DNA from: Marinobacterium sedimentorum
GTDB lineage: Bacteria > Pseudomonadota > Gammaproteobacteria > Pseudomonadales > Balneatricaceae
Direction of reading: 5' to 3'
NCBI RefSeq assembly: GCF_024267675.1
Contig: NZ_JALDYX010000001.1
Location: 248,001 to 312,000, forward strand
DNA length: 64,000 nt
Position 1 is the first letter of the stretch. Each line of letters begins with the position of its first letter. Below the pieces are notes generated by a model. The model was not told the origin of the DNA and made no database searches. It saw only the letters and a list, made by a program, of their open reading frames with translations. Below are positions 54,738-64,000 of this stretch, one piece after another. A program made the position numbers and the translations under genes.

Positions 54738-55295
54738 CTAGTGGATTTCTACCCGGGTACCCGGCTCAACCCATTTTTTCAGGCGCTGCATCTCGGCATC
54801 GGTCAGAGCCACGCAGCCATTGGTCCAGTTAAACAGTGCATGCACATCGGGATTGCCGGCGCCCAGGCCATGAATACCAATCTGGCCGCCCAGGGGCGTA
54901 TCCTGCGGCGGCCTGTGCCCGGCATCCAGTGCCGCAAGAATGCGGTCATGGGTCCGACTGTCAATACGTCCGTCAGCCAGTGCCGCCTCGGCATAATCCC
55001 GGTTCGGATAATCCAGGCCAATAAAGAGCCCGAAGCGGCTGTGGCTGTTAAACCAGCCCACCCGAAAACTGCCCAGCGGGGTTTTGTCATCGCCGCGACG
55101 CAGCTTCTGTCCGGCGCCGGCTACACCCAGGGCAACGCGATCAAACGATTCCATGACCTGGTCGCCCGCAAGCACCTTCAGGGTCTGCGCCCGGGTATCC
55201 ACCTGCAACCAGACCTCAGCGCCAGCGGTGCCTGTCAGGCATACCCAGAGCCATGCGGCCAAAAGCCACTGCACACCCCAGCCACAGATTTTCAC
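54738..55295 (-). CDS. Small periplasmic L,D-transpeptidase (YafK/ErfK family)
   Basis: A second YkuD-domain protein. The catalytic region is IHGLGAGNPDVHALFNWTNG then CVALTDAEM, with His and Cys in place. The proposed start, GTG at 55295, gives a 185-residue precursor with a clean signal peptide (MKICGWGVQWLLAAWLWV then CLTGTAGA) and has GGGGAG 11 bases upstream. An ATG at 55340 in the same frame is possible but adds a non-signal-like segment. Only the catalytic domain is present, with no LysM. It could act on the neighbouring lipoprotein or on muropeptide cross-links. Confidence 0.8.
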   Translation of the reverse strand: MKICGWGVQWLLAAWLWVCLTGTAGAEVWLQVDTRAQTLKVLAGDQVMESFDRVALGVAGAGQKLRRGDDKTPLGSFRVGWFNSHSRFGLFIGLDYPNRDYAEAALADGRIDSRTHDRILAALDAGHRPPQDTPLGGQIGIHGLGAGNPDVHALFNWTNGCVALTDAEMQRLKKWVEPGTRVEIH

Positions 55296-55548
55296 GCTCG
55301 CGTCCACTCCCCACTGATACCTGACCGTTGCCCTCAGCATAGGTAATACGCGGTGCCCAAACAATGGGCAAACTTGTCCGCCACGGGGAATTCGGTGGCA
55401 CTCTGGGTGCGCTTCAGGCGAGAATAAGGCACAGGCGCGCATCAAAAGAGGCTGACTCTTGTTGGTGCAGCAGACTGCACTACGGGATCTGAAACCGGTT
55501 CACACACAGCATCGGCGGCCCCTGGGCACCGCAACGAAACCTGAAACC

Positions 55549-56442
55549 ATGACAGACAAAGCACGTCTTCAGCCAGAGTTTGAACGGGTAGACCAGCAGG
55601 AGGACGAGTCCATCCGCTACCTGCAGCACGGTTACCCCTGCGAACTGGTACGCTGGCACTATCACTCGGAATACGAGCTGCACCTGATCAAGGCCACCAG
55701 CGGCAAGGTGTTCGTCGGCGACTATATTGGCAACTTCAACGCCAACCAGCTGATTCTGGTGGGTCCCAACCTGCCCCATAACTGGATCAGCCAGCTGCCC
55801 GAAGGCGAGTCCGTGCAGCTGCGAGACAGGGTCATCAACTTTTCCCACGCACTGATTGAAACCTGCAGCGCCAGCTTCCCGGAGATGCAATCCCTGGCCC
55901 CCTTCTGGGAGCGTGCGCAATACGGCATCGAGTTTCTGGATGCCGACATGATTCGCCAGGCCGACGCCCTGTTCGAAAACCTGGCCAGTGTCCGCGGTTT
56001 TCGCCGCCTGACCCGCTTCTGGATGCTGCTTGACCTGCTCGCCTCGACGTCGGACTACCGGGTGCTTTCATCCACCAACTACATTCCCATCGCCGACAAG
56101 AAAACCCTCGAGAAGGTCAACGAGGCGGTGCAGTACATTGTCGAGCATTACAACCAGGACCTGATGCTGGAGGATGTCGCCAGCCGGCTGGACATGGGCC
56201 CAAGCTACTTCTCGAAGTTTTTCAAGAAGGCCACCGGCCGGCGCTTTATCGACTTCGTCAACGGCCTGCGCATCAACCGCGCCTGCGAGCGGCTGGCACA
56301 CAGCGACGAGCCCATTACCGAGATCTGTTTTGCCGCCGGCTTCAACAACATCGCCAATTTCAATCGTCGTTTCCATGCGGTCAAGGGCATGACCCCCTCC
56401 GAATACCGCCGCACCTCGGCCGATGCCCTCTACCGCGGCTGA
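55549..56442 (+). CDS. AraC-family transcriptional regulator with cupin sensor
   Basis: A 297-residue regulator. The N-terminal sensor (about 25-110) has cupin features (HYHSEYELHLIKATSGKVFV), and the C-terminal AraC domain has two helix-turn-helix units (LMLEDVASRLDMGPSYFSKFF and ITEICFAAGFNNIANFNRRF). It is the first of two adjacent paralogues; the second follows after 176 bases. Both face the polyol-use genes, and similar AraC proteins (MtlR) control mannitol use in pseudomonads, so a polyol regulator is likely by context. The ATG at 55549 is the plausible start; no strong ribosome site is seen. Confidence 0.87.
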   Translation: MTDKARLQPEFERVDQQEDESIRYLQHGYPCELVRWHYHSEYELHLIKATSGKVFVGDYIGNFNANQLILVGPNLPHNWISQLPEGESVQLRDRVINFSHALIETCSASFPEMQSLAPFWERAQYGIEFLDADMIRQADALFENLASVRGFRRLTRFWMLLDLLASTSDYRVLSSTNYIPIADKKTLEKVNEAVQYIVEHYNQDLMLEDVASRLDMGPSYFSKFFKKATGRRFIDFVNGLRINRACERLAHSDEPITEICFAAGFNNIANFNRRFHAVKGMTPSEYRRTSADALYRG

Positions 56443-56618
56443 CGCCGGATGGCACATAAATACAGCGGGTACGCCGCTGAGTATTTGCCGGGAAACCGCT
56501 GCTGGCGTTCAATGGCGCTTTTCATCCGCGCGACAGCCCCCGGCACTGCCCCCTCCCGGTTCTATAATACCCATACACGCCCGCCCCTTTGCGTCTCAAA
56601 CGCTAACGGACCGATCAC

Positions 56619-57509
56619 ATGCATACTGACAAACTGCCGCGCCAACCGGACTACGAATGGGTCGAACAGCCCGCCTGCGAATCCATCCACTACATCCAGC
56701 ACGGCGTCCCCAGCCCGCTCATCCGCTGGCATCAGCACAAGGAATTTGAACTGCACCTGGTGCGTTCGACCTCGGGCAAGCTGTTTGTTGGCGACTACAT
56801 CGGCAACTTTCGGCCAGGCAACCTGGTGCTCGTCGCACCTGAGCTGCCCCACAACTGGATCAGCGACCTGGCCGACGCCGAAACGGTGCCACTGCGGGAC
56901 CAGGTGATTCACTTTCCCGCCGCTCTGCTGCGCAATACGCAGGCCACCTTTCCGGAAATGCTCGCCTTCGAGCCCCTGCTTGAGCGGGCAAAACAGGGCC
57001 TGGAGTTCTTCCATCCGGATACGATTGCGCAGGCTACCGCCCTGTTCGACGAGATCGCCCGGTCCCACGGACTCAGGCGCCTGGTCCGCTTCCTGACACT
57101 GCTGGAGCTGCTGACCGGCACCGAGCACTACCGCACCCTGTCCAGCGCCTGGCACCAGCCCCTGACCGACAGCAAGCACCTCGACTGGCTCAACAGCGCC
57201 ATTGACTACATCCTGCAGCACTACCAGCGCGAATTACCCCTGGACGAGGTCGCGCAGCAGATGGAACTGAGTCAGACCCAGTTTTCGAAACGCTTCAAGC
57301 GCGTGTCGGGTCACAAATTCGTCGATTTCGTGAATCTGCTGCGCATTAACAGGGCATCGGACTTGCTCGCGCACAGCGACACCCCCATCACCGAAATCTG
57401 CTTCGACGTCGGCTATAACAACATTGCCAACTTCAATCGCCGCTTTCTGGAACTCAAGGACATGACCCCCAGCGAGTACCGCAAAACAGTCGCTGGACGG
57501 ATAACCTAG
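56619..57509 (+). CDS. AraC-family transcriptional regulator with cupin sensor (paralogue)
   Basis: A 296-residue paralogue of the gene before it, sharing the layout: cupin region with HQHKEFELHLVRSTSGKLFVG and FRPGNLVLVAPELPHNWISD, then two helix-turn-helix motifs (LPLDEVAQQMELSQTQFSKRF; ITEICFDVGYNNIANFNRRF). The two genes look like an old tandem duplication with partly separate ligands. A run of 9-bp units follows its stop. It lies 162 bases before the polyol dehydrogenase gene. Confidence 0.87.
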   Translation: MHTDKLPRQPDYEWVEQPACESIHYIQHGVPSPLIRWHQHKEFELHLVRSTSGKLFVGDYIGNFRPGNLVLVAPELPHNWISDLADAETVPLRDQVIHFPAALLRNTQATFPEMLAFEPLLERAKQGLEFFHPDTIAQATALFDEIARSHGLRRLVRFLTLLELLTGTEHYRTLSSAWHQPLTDSKHLDWLNSAIDYILQHYQRELPLDEVAQQMELSQTQFSKRFKRVSGHKFVDFVNLLRINRASDLLAHSDTPITEICFDVGYNNIANFNRRFLELKDMTPSEYRKTVAGRIT

Positions 57510-57510
57510 C

Positions 57511-57540
57511 GGCATCGGCGGCATCGGCGGCATCGGCGGC
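57511..57540. repeat. Short 9-bp tandem repeat
   Basis: GGCATCGGC occurs about three times head to tail (57511-57540) just after the AraC paralogue's stop codon. It is too short to form a structured element and may be a slippage product. Confidence 0.8.
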
Positions 57541-57671
57541 AAAATAATACAGCCGCGTGGCCGTCACGTATTTTTACTGCTGCCTCAAAAGACATCTAAT
57601 GGCCCTTCCAGCCGACACTCGGTCGCACCGGCGCCCGGGCTTGTGGCAAACAATAAAACAAGGGTGCACTC

Positions 57672-58706
57672 ATGCAAGCGCTGATTCTGGAAAAAGCAGG
57701 AAAACTGGCCATTCGCGACATTGCCATCAAGCAGACGCTGGGCCGCTACGACGTAAAGATTGCCATTCGCAATGTGGGGGTTTGTGGCAGCGATGTGCAC
57801 TATTACAAGCACGGCGCCATAGGCCCCTTTGTGGTCAGGGAACCCATGGTGCTGGGCCACGAAGCCTCGGGCATCGTCACCGCTGTGGGTGACAACGTTA
57901 CGCATCTGCAGCCCGGTGACCGGGTCTGCATGGAGCCCGGCATACCGGACCTGAAATCCAGGGCGACCCTGGAAGGCAAATACAACCTGGATCCGGCGGT
58001 CAGTTTCTGGGCCACTCCGCCGATCCACGGCTGCCTGATGCCCGAAGTGGTGCATCCTGCCAACTTCACCTTCAAGCTGCCGGATAACGTCAGTTTCGCA
58101 GAAGGCGCACTCATCGAGCCTCTGGCCACGGGCATGCAGGCCGCCGACAAGGCCCGCATCCGGCCGGGTGATGTTGCCGTGGTCATCGGTGCCGGCACCA
58201 TTGGCATGCTCACGGCCATAGCCGCGCTGGCCGGCGGTTGCAGCCGTGTGATCATCGCCGATCTGGTGCAGGAAAAGCTGGATATCGCCGCCCGTTACGA
58301 CGCCGTCACGGCGGTCAACATAGCCCACGACAATCTGGCAGAGTCGGTTGCAAGCCTGACCGACGGCTGGGGTGCCCAGGTTGTGTTTGAAGCCTCCGGC
58401 AGCCCCAAAGCCTATGCAAACCTGTTTGACCTGGCGTGCCCCGGTGGCTGTGTGGTGCTGGTCGGCATGCCACCCCAGCCTGTGACCCTGGATATCGTGG
58501 CCATGCAGGCCAAGGAAATCAGGATCGAATCCGTGTTTCGCTATGCCAATCAGTTTCCCCGCGCGCTAGCGCTGCTCGGCTCCGGCAAGCTGGATATCAA
58601 GCCCATGATTTCCGGCGTATTTCCGTTTGAAAAGGGTATCGAGGCATTCGAAAGGGCCGCCCGGGCCGAACCCGGTGACATCAAGGTACAGATCAGTTTC
58701 GAATAA
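57672..58706 (+). CDS. Zinc-type polyol dehydrogenase (sorbitol/xylitol/arabitol type)
   Basis: An MDR-superfamily NAD-dependent dehydrogenase of 344 residues. Catalytic zinc ligands lie in [16 protein letters not shown] and LGHEASG, with the second-sphere Glu in [12 protein letters not shown]; the Rossmann loop is [13 protein letters not shown]. The four-Cys structural zinc loop of alcohol dehydrogenases is missing, replaced by [16 protein letters not shown] and [16 protein letters not shown], a feature of sorbitol/xylitol dehydrogenases. With a polyol importer downstream it should oxidise a sugar alcohol to a ketose. AAGGGTG lies 6 bases before the ATG. Confidence 0.9.
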   Translation: MQALILEKAGKLAIRDIAIKQTLGRYDVKIAIRNVGVCGSDVHYYKHGAIGPFVVREPMVLGHEASGIVTAVGDNVTHLQPGDRVCMEPGIPDLKSRATLEGKYNLDPAVSFWATPPIHGCLMPEVVHPANFTFKLPDNVSFAEGALIEPLATGMQAADKARIRPGDVAVVIGAGTIGMLTAIAALAGGCSRVIIADLVQEKLDIAARYDAVTAVNIAHDNLAESVASLTDGWGAQVVFEASGSPKAYANLFDLACPGGCVVLVGMPPQPVTLDIVAMQAKEIRIESVFRYANQFPRALALLGSGKLDIKPMISGVFPFEKGIEAFERAARAEPGDIKVQISFE

Positions 58707-59129
58707 AGAAACCGGCATCTGACCGCCATCACTGACGGTCTCAGCAGATGCATTCCAGGGGTTGCGGCGGCCGAACCAAAACCCACCGCCTGGCTCGCCA
58801 GATCGCGCAGCAGGTTGCCCAGCCTGCTGCATGACATTGCCAGGCAATCCGCCAAATAAGTACTTTTATGACTTTCACTGTGAATTTAGCGCTGTTAAAA
58901 CACACTCAAACCGCCAAATACGGCGGCTTAGCCATGTTTCAATCATGACAAATGGCAAAAAAGTATAGATTCGGCTCCACAGGGTATTTGTGCCGCCCGC
59001 CCTGTTCGCAGTGTAATAGTCCTGTCCTGAGGGCCTGGTGATGCGCACTGCCGTGCGTCGACCTGAAACCCCGGAACCGGCATTACCGCAACACCGACCA
59101 ACACCATAATGATAATAGAGGTTCGTCAC
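58707..59129. other. 423-bp region between polyol dehydrogenase and importer genes
   Basis: No gene. It contains a weak hairpin after the dehydrogenase (58713-58751, arms GCATCTG and CAGATGC), an AT-rich block (58855-58970) with the palindrome CCGCC-AAATA-CGGCGG (around 58909-58924), and a possible -10 TATAGAT (58964-58970) with no well-spaced -35. The palindrome is a candidate operator for one of the AraC proteins. The importer genes thus probably have their own promoter. Confidence 0.5.
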
Positions 59130-60449
59130 GTGAATAATTCACCGATACGCTCCGCCCTGTTTGTCGCCACCCTGGCAGCAGTTTCAGGCGCCTCACTTGC
59201 CAGTACCACCGTCACCATAGGTACCGTCAACAACGGCGACATGATCCGCATGCAGGAACTGTCCGGCGCCTTTGAACAGGCCCATCCCGATATCAAGCTG
59301 GAATGGGTGGTACTGGAGGAGAACGTGCTGCGCCAGCGTCTGACCACCGATATCGCCACCAATGGCGGCCAGTTCGACGTCATGACCATCGGCATGTATG
59401 AAGCCCCCATCTGGGGCAAGAAAGGCTGGCTCAAGCCAGTGGAAAACCTGCCGGCCGACTACGATCTGGAAGATATTTTCCCGTCGGTGCGCAAAGGCCT
59501 GTCGTCCGAGGGCAGCCTTTATGGGCTGCCGTTCTATTCCGAAAGCTCCATGACCTACTACCGTACCGACCTGTTCGAGGCCGCGGGCCTGAGCATGCCG
59601 AACCAGCCGAGCTGGGATCAGATACGCGACTTCGCCAAGGCGCTGCACAAGCCGGCTGAGGGCCAGTATGGCCTCTGCCTGCGCGGCAAGGCGGGCTGGG
59701 GCGAGAACATGGCGATCGTCTCGACCATGGCCAATGCCTTTGGCGCACGCTGGTTCGATGAGCAATGGAAGCCGGAGTTCAACGGCAGCGCCTGGAAAGA
59801 CACCATCGAGTTCTATGTCGATGCCCTGAACAAGTACGGACCTCCGGGCGTATCGTCCAATGGCTTCAACGAGACTCTGGCGCTGTTCGGCTCCGGCAAG
59901 TGCGCCATCTGGGTCGATTCCACCGTGGCCGGCTCCTTCGTCACCGATACGTCCCAGAGCAACGTGACCGACAAGGTCGGTTTTGCACTGGCGCCGCAGC
60001 AGGTCACCACCAAGGGCGCCGGCTGGCTCTGGTCCTGGGGTCTGGCGATTCCGGCCAGCTCTGATGCCGGAGATGCCGCCACCGAGTTTGTGACCTGGGC
60101 CACCTCCAAGGAGTACAGCCAGCTGGTGGCCGAGAAGTTCGGCATTGCCGCCATGCCGCCGGGCAGCCGCGCCTCCACCTATGCCAATGCCGACTACATG
60201 GCGGCTGCGCCCTTTGCCGCCAAAACGCTGGAGTCCATGGATCGCGCCGATCCCGATGACTCTACCCTCAAGCCCTCGCCCTATACCGGCATTCAGTTTG
60301 CGGCCATTCCGGAGTTCCAGTCCATTGCCACCCAGGTGGGCAAGCTGGTGTCCGGTGCCCTGGCCGGCAGCATGACGGTGGACGAAGCCCTGTCCAGCTC
60401 ACAGTCCATCACCGAGCGCGAGATGAAGCGCGCCCGCTACTACCAGTAA
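59130..60449 (+). CDS. ABC polyol/sugar-binding protein
   Basis: Periplasmic substrate-binding protein of the family-1 type that includes mannitol/sorbitol-binding MtlE and SmoE, 439 residues. It has a signal peptide (ALFVATLAAVSGASLAS) and the domain pattern QFDVMTIGMYEAPIWGKKGW, YGLPFYSESSMTYYRTDLF and GAGWLWSWGLAIPAS. The GTG at 59130 is favoured since GAGG lies 8 bases upstream; the ATG at 59109 would add seven charged residues ahead of the signal. Two tight hairpins follow and probably protect this part of the message. Confidence 0.93.
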   Translation: MNNSPIRSALFVATLAAVSGASLASTTVTIGTVNNGDMIRMQELSGAFEQAHPDIKLEWVVLEENVLRQRLTTDIATNGGQFDVMTIGMYEAPIWGKKGWLKPVENLPADYDLEDIFPSVRKGLSSEGSLYGLPFYSESSMTYYRTDLFEAAGLSMPNQPSWDQIRDFAKALHKPAEGQYGLCLRGKAGWGENMAIVSTMANAFGARWFDEQWKPEFNGSAWKDTIEFYVDALNKYGPPGVSSNGFNETLALFGSGKCAIWVDSTVAGSFVTDTSQSNVTDKVGFALAPQQVTTKGAGWLWSWGLAIPASSDAGDAATEFVTWATSKEYSQLVAEKFGIAAMPPGSRASTYANADYMAAAPFAAKTLESMDRADPDDSTLKPSPYTGIQFAAIPEFQSIATQVGKLVSGALAGSMTVDEALSSSQSITEREMKRARYYQ

Positions 60450-60456
60450 ACCGCTG

Positions 60457-60503
60457 CGGACAGGCACCGTTCGGTGCCTGTCCGTCCGACACAGCCGTGT
60501 CGG
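60457..60503 (+). repeat. Two adjacent stem-loops after the binding-protein gene
   Basis: A 13-bp stem (60457-60469 with 60472-60484) is followed by a 7-bp stem (60486-60492 with 60497-60503). Neither has a T-run. Such structures after the binding-protein gene commonly raise its message relative to the permease genes, which fits the usual excess of binding protein. Confidence 0.8.
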
Positions 60504-60534
60504 CCCTTCTAATAACACAAAAAGAGCACTTCCC

Positions 60535-61479
60535 ATGAGCATCTCAAGTCTGCCAGCCGAGGGGACGGCGCACGCCTCGACCCCCCCCGTAACCGTGCAT
60601 GAAGAGCGTCAGCGACAGAGCCGCCTCAGCCTGGCCATGGTGTCACCCTCAGTGGCAGTACTGCTGGTCTGGATGGCGGTTCCACTGGCCATGACCATTT
60701 ATTTTTCCCTGATTCGCTACAACCTGCTGTACCCGGGCGATAACGACTTTGTCGGCCTGGAGAATTTTTACTTCTTTCTGACCGACGAAGGCTTTACCGC
60801 CGGCATGACGAACACTCTGTTGCTGGTGTGCTCGGTACTGCTGATCAGTGTCGTCGTCGGGGTACTGATTGCGGTGCTGGTGGATACCTCCTTCTGGGGC
60901 CGCGGCATCGTGCGGGTACTGCTGATTTCGCCGTTCTTCATCATGCCCACCGTAAGTGCGCTGGTGTGGAAGAACCTGCTGCTGCACCCGGTGTCCGGCG
61001 TGTTCGCCGCCGTCTGGCGCTTCTTTGGTGCCGAGCCTATCGACTGGTTCGCCACCTATCCGATGGAAGCCATCATCCTGATCGTGTCCTGGCAGTGGGT
61101 GCCCTTCGCCGTCCTGCTGCTGATGACCGCCATGCAGTCGCTGGACCAGGAACAGAAGGATGCGGCCCGCCTCGATGGCGCCGGGCCCGTCGCCATCTTC
61201 TGGCACATCACCCTGCCACACCTGGCGCGGCCGATCGCCGTGGTGGTGATGATCGAGACCATCTTCCTGCTGTCGATCTTCGCCGAGATATTTACCACCA
61301 CCGGCGGTGGCCCGGGCTACGAGACCACCAACCTGGCCTACCTGATTTACAGCCAGGCACTGCTGCAGTTCGATGTCGGCCTGGCCTCGGCCGGTGGCCT
61401 GGTGGCGGTACTGCTCGCCAACATAGCGGCGTTCATCCTCATCCGGATGATCGGCAAGAACCTTACAGATAAAGGCTAG
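60535..61479 (+). CDS. ABC polyol importer permease 1
   Basis: Inner-membrane subunit of the importer (MalF/SmoF/MtlF type), 314 residues. Six or so helices follow a 30-residue polar N-terminus. The cytoplasmic EAA loop is present, DAARLDGAGPVAIFWHITLPH, which couples to the ATPase. The C-terminus is IRMIGKNLTDKG; a stretch of this end is duplicated in the next 110 bases. Confidence 0.93.
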   Translation: MSISSLPAEGTAHASTPPVTVHEERQRQSRLSLAMVSPSVAVLLVWMAVPLAMTIYFSLIRYNLLYPGDNDFVGLENFYFFLTDEGFTAGMTNTLLLVCSVLLISVVVGVLIAVLVDTSFWGRGIVRVLLISPFFIMPTVSALVWKNLLLHPVSGVFAAVWRFFGAEPIDWFATYPMEAIILIVSWQWVPFAVLLLMTAMQSLDQEQKDAARLDGAGPVAIFWHITLPHLARPIAVVVMIETIFLLSIFAEIFTTTGGGPGYETTNLAYLIYSQALLQFDVGLASAGGLVAVLLANIAAFILIRMIGKNLTDKG

Positions 61480-61488
61480 GAGGCCGTG

Positions 61489-61599
61489 ATGCTGACATTA
61501 AAACAATATCGCACAGTGCCATCCATCCTCATCCGGATGATCGGCGCTCATCTGAACAACACGCTGACAGACAAAGCCTGGGAGGCCACACCATGCTGA
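61489..61599 (+). CDS. Junction-duplicate micro-ORF between the two permease genes
   Basis: A 36-codon open frame made of the start of permease 2 (MLTLKQ) fused to a copy of the end of permease 1 (ILIRMIG and TLTDKAWEA). It begins 10 bases after the permease 1 stop and ends with a stop that overlaps the true permease 2 start (ATGCTGA). It has AGGAGG-like sequence ahead of it. It is probably a scar of a short tandem duplication, though it could act as a coupling leader peptide. Confidence 0.45.
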   Translation: MLTLKQYRTVPSILIRMIGAHLNNTLTDKAWEATPC

Positions 61600-62426
61600 C
61601 ACTCAAACAAGGCCGCCAACTGCAGACCGTACTGCTCGGCACCCTGGCCTGGCTGGTGGCGCTGACCATCTTCTTCCCGATCTTCTGGATGATACTGACC
61701 AGCTTCAAGACCGAAATCGACGCCTTCGCCACGCCGCCGCAGCTGTTCTTCACGCCGACGCTGGAGAACTACCTGCATATCGATGCGCGTAGCGACTACT
61801 TCCACTTCGCCTGGAACTCGGTGGTGGTGTCCTTTGGCTCGACCCTGCTGGGCATGCTGCTGGCGGTGCCGGCGGCCTACTCGATGGCGTTCTTCGAGAC
61901 CAAGCGCACCAAGTCGACGCTGCTGTGGATGCTGTCCACCAAGATGCTGCCGCCGGTCGGCGTGCTGGTGCCCATCTACCTGATCTTCAAGGACTTTGGC
62001 CTGCTGGATACCAAATTCGGCCTGGTGCTGATCTACACCCTGATCAACCTGCCGATCATGGTCTGGATGGTGTACACCTACTTCAAGGAAATCCCCAAGG
62101 ACATTCTCGAAGCGGCCCGCCTGGACGGTGCCACCGCGCTGCAGGAGATCTACCGGGTACTGCTGCCCATCAGCAAGGGCGGTCTGGCCTCGACGGTGCT
62201 GCTCTCCCTGATCCTGAGCTGGAACGAAGCCTTCTGGTCGCTCAACCTGACCGCCTCGTCCGCCGCGCCGCTGACCGCGCTGGTGGCCTCCTACTCCAGT
62301 CCCGAAGGGCTCTTCTGGGCCAAGCTGTCGGCCGTATCGACGCTCGCCTGTGCCCCAATCCTGATCTTCGGCTGGCTGAGCCAGAAGCAGCTGGTGCGCG
62401 GTCTGTCCTTCGGCGCCGTGAAATAA
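61593..62426 (+). CDS. ABC polyol importer permease 2
   Basis: Second inner-membrane subunit (MalG/SmoG/MtlG type), 277 residues and six helices. The EAA motif lies in DILEAARLDGATALQEIYRV, with LPMSKGG-like LLPISKGGLAST nearby. GGGAGGCC lies 5-6 bases before the ATG. The upstream 100 bases hold a partial repeat of the permease 1 to 2 junction. Confidence 0.93.
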   Translation: MLTLKQGRQLQTVLLGTLAWLVALTIFFPIFWMILTSFKTEIDAFATPPQLFFTPTLENYLHIDARSDYFHFAWNSVVVSFGSTLLGMLLAVPAAYSMAFFETKRTKSTLLWMLSTKMLPPVGVLVPIYLIFKDFGLLDTKFGLVLIYTLINLPIMVWMVYTYFKEIPKDILEAARLDGATALQEIYRVLLPISKGGLASTVLLSLILSWNEAFWSLNLTASSAAPLTALVASYSSPEGLFWAKLSAVSTLACAPILIFGWLSQKQLVRGLSFGAVK

Positions 62427-62497
62427 ATAACAACAACACGCTGACTAACGCTGCCGTGACCTGACCGGCGGCGCTCAATAAGAAAGAGGTTTTCCCC

Positions 62498-63607
<1,110 letters not shown>

Positions 63608-63643
63608 AGCCGCGGTTAAAGTAACAGGTTTGGCGTCAGCCAC

Positions 63644-63679
63644 CCGCTGCGCCTGGCACGCCAGGCACAGCGGTTTTTT
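63644..63679 (+). terminator. Terminator after the importer ATPase gene
   Basis: An outer 6-bp stem CCGCTG (63644-63649) with CAGCGG (63668-63673) encloses a second stem GCCTGG (63651-63656) with CCAGGC (63661-63666), followed by TTTTTT (63674-63679). It could end the importer transcript or attenuate read-through into the next gene. Confidence 0.8.
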
Positions 63680-63759
63680 ATAACAACCAATCGAGATTCG
63701 TTGGCCGCCGCCTTTGCTGCCGCGGACCCTTAGGCTCCGATGACTCCCTGGTGATCCTT

Positions 63760-64000
63760 GTGAAACTGAACAATGACACGATCGCTCAACTGGGCGAACG
63801 CATAACGCACCCCACCTATTCCCGCCAGGACCTGCGCCACGGCATCGTGCATATAGGCGTGGGTGGCTTTCACCGTGCCCACGAGGCCGTCTACACCGAG
63901 CACCTGCTGCGCCTGGGGGGAGACCTGCACTGGGGCATCTGCGGCATCGGCCTGCGCGAAAGCGACCGTGCCATGGCGCAGGTGCTGAACGAACAGGATT
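63760..64000 (+). CDS. Mannitol dehydrogenase family protein, N-terminal part (gene continues)
   Basis: The first 80 codons of a polyol dehydrogenase of the long-chain mannitol/arabitol/fructuronate family. The N-terminal nucleotide motif is visible: HIGVGGFHRAHEAVYTEHLL, with WGICGIGLRESDRAM later. It lies beside the polyol importer as mtlD does in pseudomonads. The GTG at 63760 has GGTGAT 4 bases upstream; a GTG at 63751 is in frame. The 3' end lies outside the window, so substrate type cannot be refined. Confidence 0.88.
   Translation, partial: MKLNNDTIAQLGERITHPTYSRQDLRHGIVHIGVGGFHRAHEAVYTEHLLRLGGDLHWGICGIGLRESDRAMAQVLNEQD

Noticed and set aside
58550..58855. Minus-strand frame after the polyol dehydrogenase gene
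   Set aside because: Mostly complement of the dehydrogenase 3' end plus intergenic sequence; no start signal or recognisable product.

Overview
The window is about 64 kb of a high-GC gammaproteobacterial chromosome. Its gene content and style (fused nuoCD in a 13-gene complex I operon, OprI/Lpp-type lipoprotein, REP-like inverted repeats of the pseudomonad kind, malate synthase G, DbpA, class II LeuA of about 560 residues) suggest an Oceanospirillales/Pseudomonadales organism such as a Marinobacterium relative. That placement is inference. I see no rRNA, tRNA, CRISPR array, prophage or intact insertion sequence.

Layout. 1-12.3 kb: housekeeping genes, mostly on the + strand (end of serA, a large MscK-type mechanosensitive channel with a thioesterase and a small membrane protein, glcB, a sirtuin, dbpA, a 2-oxoglutarate oxygenase). 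12.3-17.1 kb: minus-strand GNAT-nitrilase fusion and a three-gene ABC-2 export system. 17.1-17.6 kb: a gene-poor stretch with an orphan terminator, a possible small RNA or micro-ORF and a 52-bp tandem repeat. 17.6-22 kb: two DMT transporters, dsbB, leuA. 22.6-30.2 kb: a LysR regulator and a minus-strand cluster (ethanolamine-type permease, glutamine-synthetase-like ligase, aldehyde dehydrogenase, iron alcohol dehydrogenase, glutamine amidotransferase-like hydrolase) that together could run an N-glutamylated amine pathway. 30.8-46.4 kb: a ferritin-like protein and the full nuoA-N operon, with a triplicated nuoH 5' end and a REP pair inside it. 46.7-48.8 kb: two exported proteins built of Asn-Pro-Cys repeats, one carrying a c-type haem domain, plus a His-rich partner. 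48.8-55.3 kb: NAD-type glutamate dehydrogenase, LysR, SulP transporter, and two L,D-transpeptidases flanking an Lpp-like lipoprotein. 55.5-64 kb: a polyol (mannitol/sorbitol/arabitol type) catabolic cluster with two AraC regulators, a polyol dehydrogenase, a four-gene ABC importer and the start of a mannitol dehydrogenase.

The most unusual items are (1) the Asn-Pro-Cys repeat/cytochrome cassette; (2) two operon junctions (nuoG-nuoH and the two polyol permease genes) where the junction has been partly duplicated, creating overlapping micro-ORFs; (3) the glutamylated-amine cluster, with five stem-loops in one 145-bp gap; (4) the putative small RNA at 17.3-17.5 kb; and (5) tandem 49-bp and 52-bp repeats near gene ends.
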